From contig CAJUHJ010000018.1 in NCBI GenBank assembly GCA_910586355.1, positions 1 to 53,758 of the forward strand: a stretch of 53,758 nucleotides of DNA, read 5' to 3'. A program made the translations under genes and the position numbers. Below are positions 53,745 through 53,758 of the stretch, one piece after another. The notes below the pieces were generated by a model. The model was not told the DNA's origin. It did not search any database and saw nothing but the letters and a program-made list of their open reading frames with translations. This DNA is from an uncultured Lachnospiraceae bacterium. GTDB taxonomy: Bacteria > Bacillota > Clostridia > Lachnospirales > Lachnospiraceae. The number at the start of each line of letters is the position of its first letter. Position 1 is the stretch's first letter.

Positions 53745-53758
53745 AATGTTTCACTCCT

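Noticed and set aside
1..53758. CRISPR array
   Set aside because: No regularly spaced repeat array was seen by eye in the window.

Overview
The window reads as chromosome of a low-to-mid GC anaerobic Firmicute, most likely a gut Lachnospiraceae-type clostridium. The basis is strong AGGAGG ribosome binding sites, TTGACA/TATAAT-type promoters, an oxygen-sensitive [FeFe] hydrogenase, the DapL variant of lysine synthesis, an M60 mucin-protease-like secreted giant with FIVAR, Big_2 and InlB-type repeats, and a sporulation-flavoured SpoIID/LysM protein. Species cannot be named from sequence alone.

Layout, left to right. (1) 1-7.8 kb: the first codons of a leftward gene, a 22-bp perfect dyad, then a 2466-residue secreted M60 peptidase. 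(2) 7.8-12.3 kb: a metabolic run with a eukaryote-type HisA, dapF, dapL, nfo, and a TVP38/TMEM64 membrane protein. (3) 12.3-17.8 kb, leftward: a SpoIID-like/peptidoglycan-binding/LysM protein, a BlaR1-like M56 sensor protease with its BlaI-like repressor and two abutting operators, and a MATE pump. (4) 17.9-26.8 kb: a response regulator/histidine kinase pair, 1 kb of decayed genes, then a tightly overlapping six-gene operon (lipoprotein, two permeases, ABC ATPase, Ig-like membrane-anchored protein, small bitopic protein). Both transcription units carry the same TTTAC repeat with 11-bp phasing, which suggests one regulon. (5) 26.8-35.5 kb: asnA with a lytic transglycosylase, azlCD, lysA, a second MATE pump, an AraC regulator, tRNA-Leu(CAA), pgeF, and a DUF1905-like gene with an apparent frameshift. 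(6) 35.6-42.9 kb: a Na/Pi cotransporter, a GNAT enzyme, the hydrogenase, and a second OmpR/kinase pair. (7) 43.0-50.9 kb: one long operon, HAD phosphatase, chorismate mutase, transglutaminase-like exoprotein, LtaS-type phosphotransferase, YfhO-type membrane protein and VanZ-like protein, probably directed at the cell surface. (8) 50.9-53.8 kb: guaA, followed directly by leftward GNAT and XRE genes of visibly higher GC. This looks like the edge of an element integrated at the guaA 3' end.

The best candidates for an undescribed system are the kinase/ABC/Ig-like locus at 17.9-26.8 kb, because regulatory repeats tie its two halves together, and the transglutaminase/LtaS/YfhO/VanZ operon. dapF, dapL and lysA together cover the late steps of the aminotransferase branch of lysine and meso-diaminopimelate synthesis. 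Coordinates of promoters, terminators and operators were read by eye and have not been scored by software.
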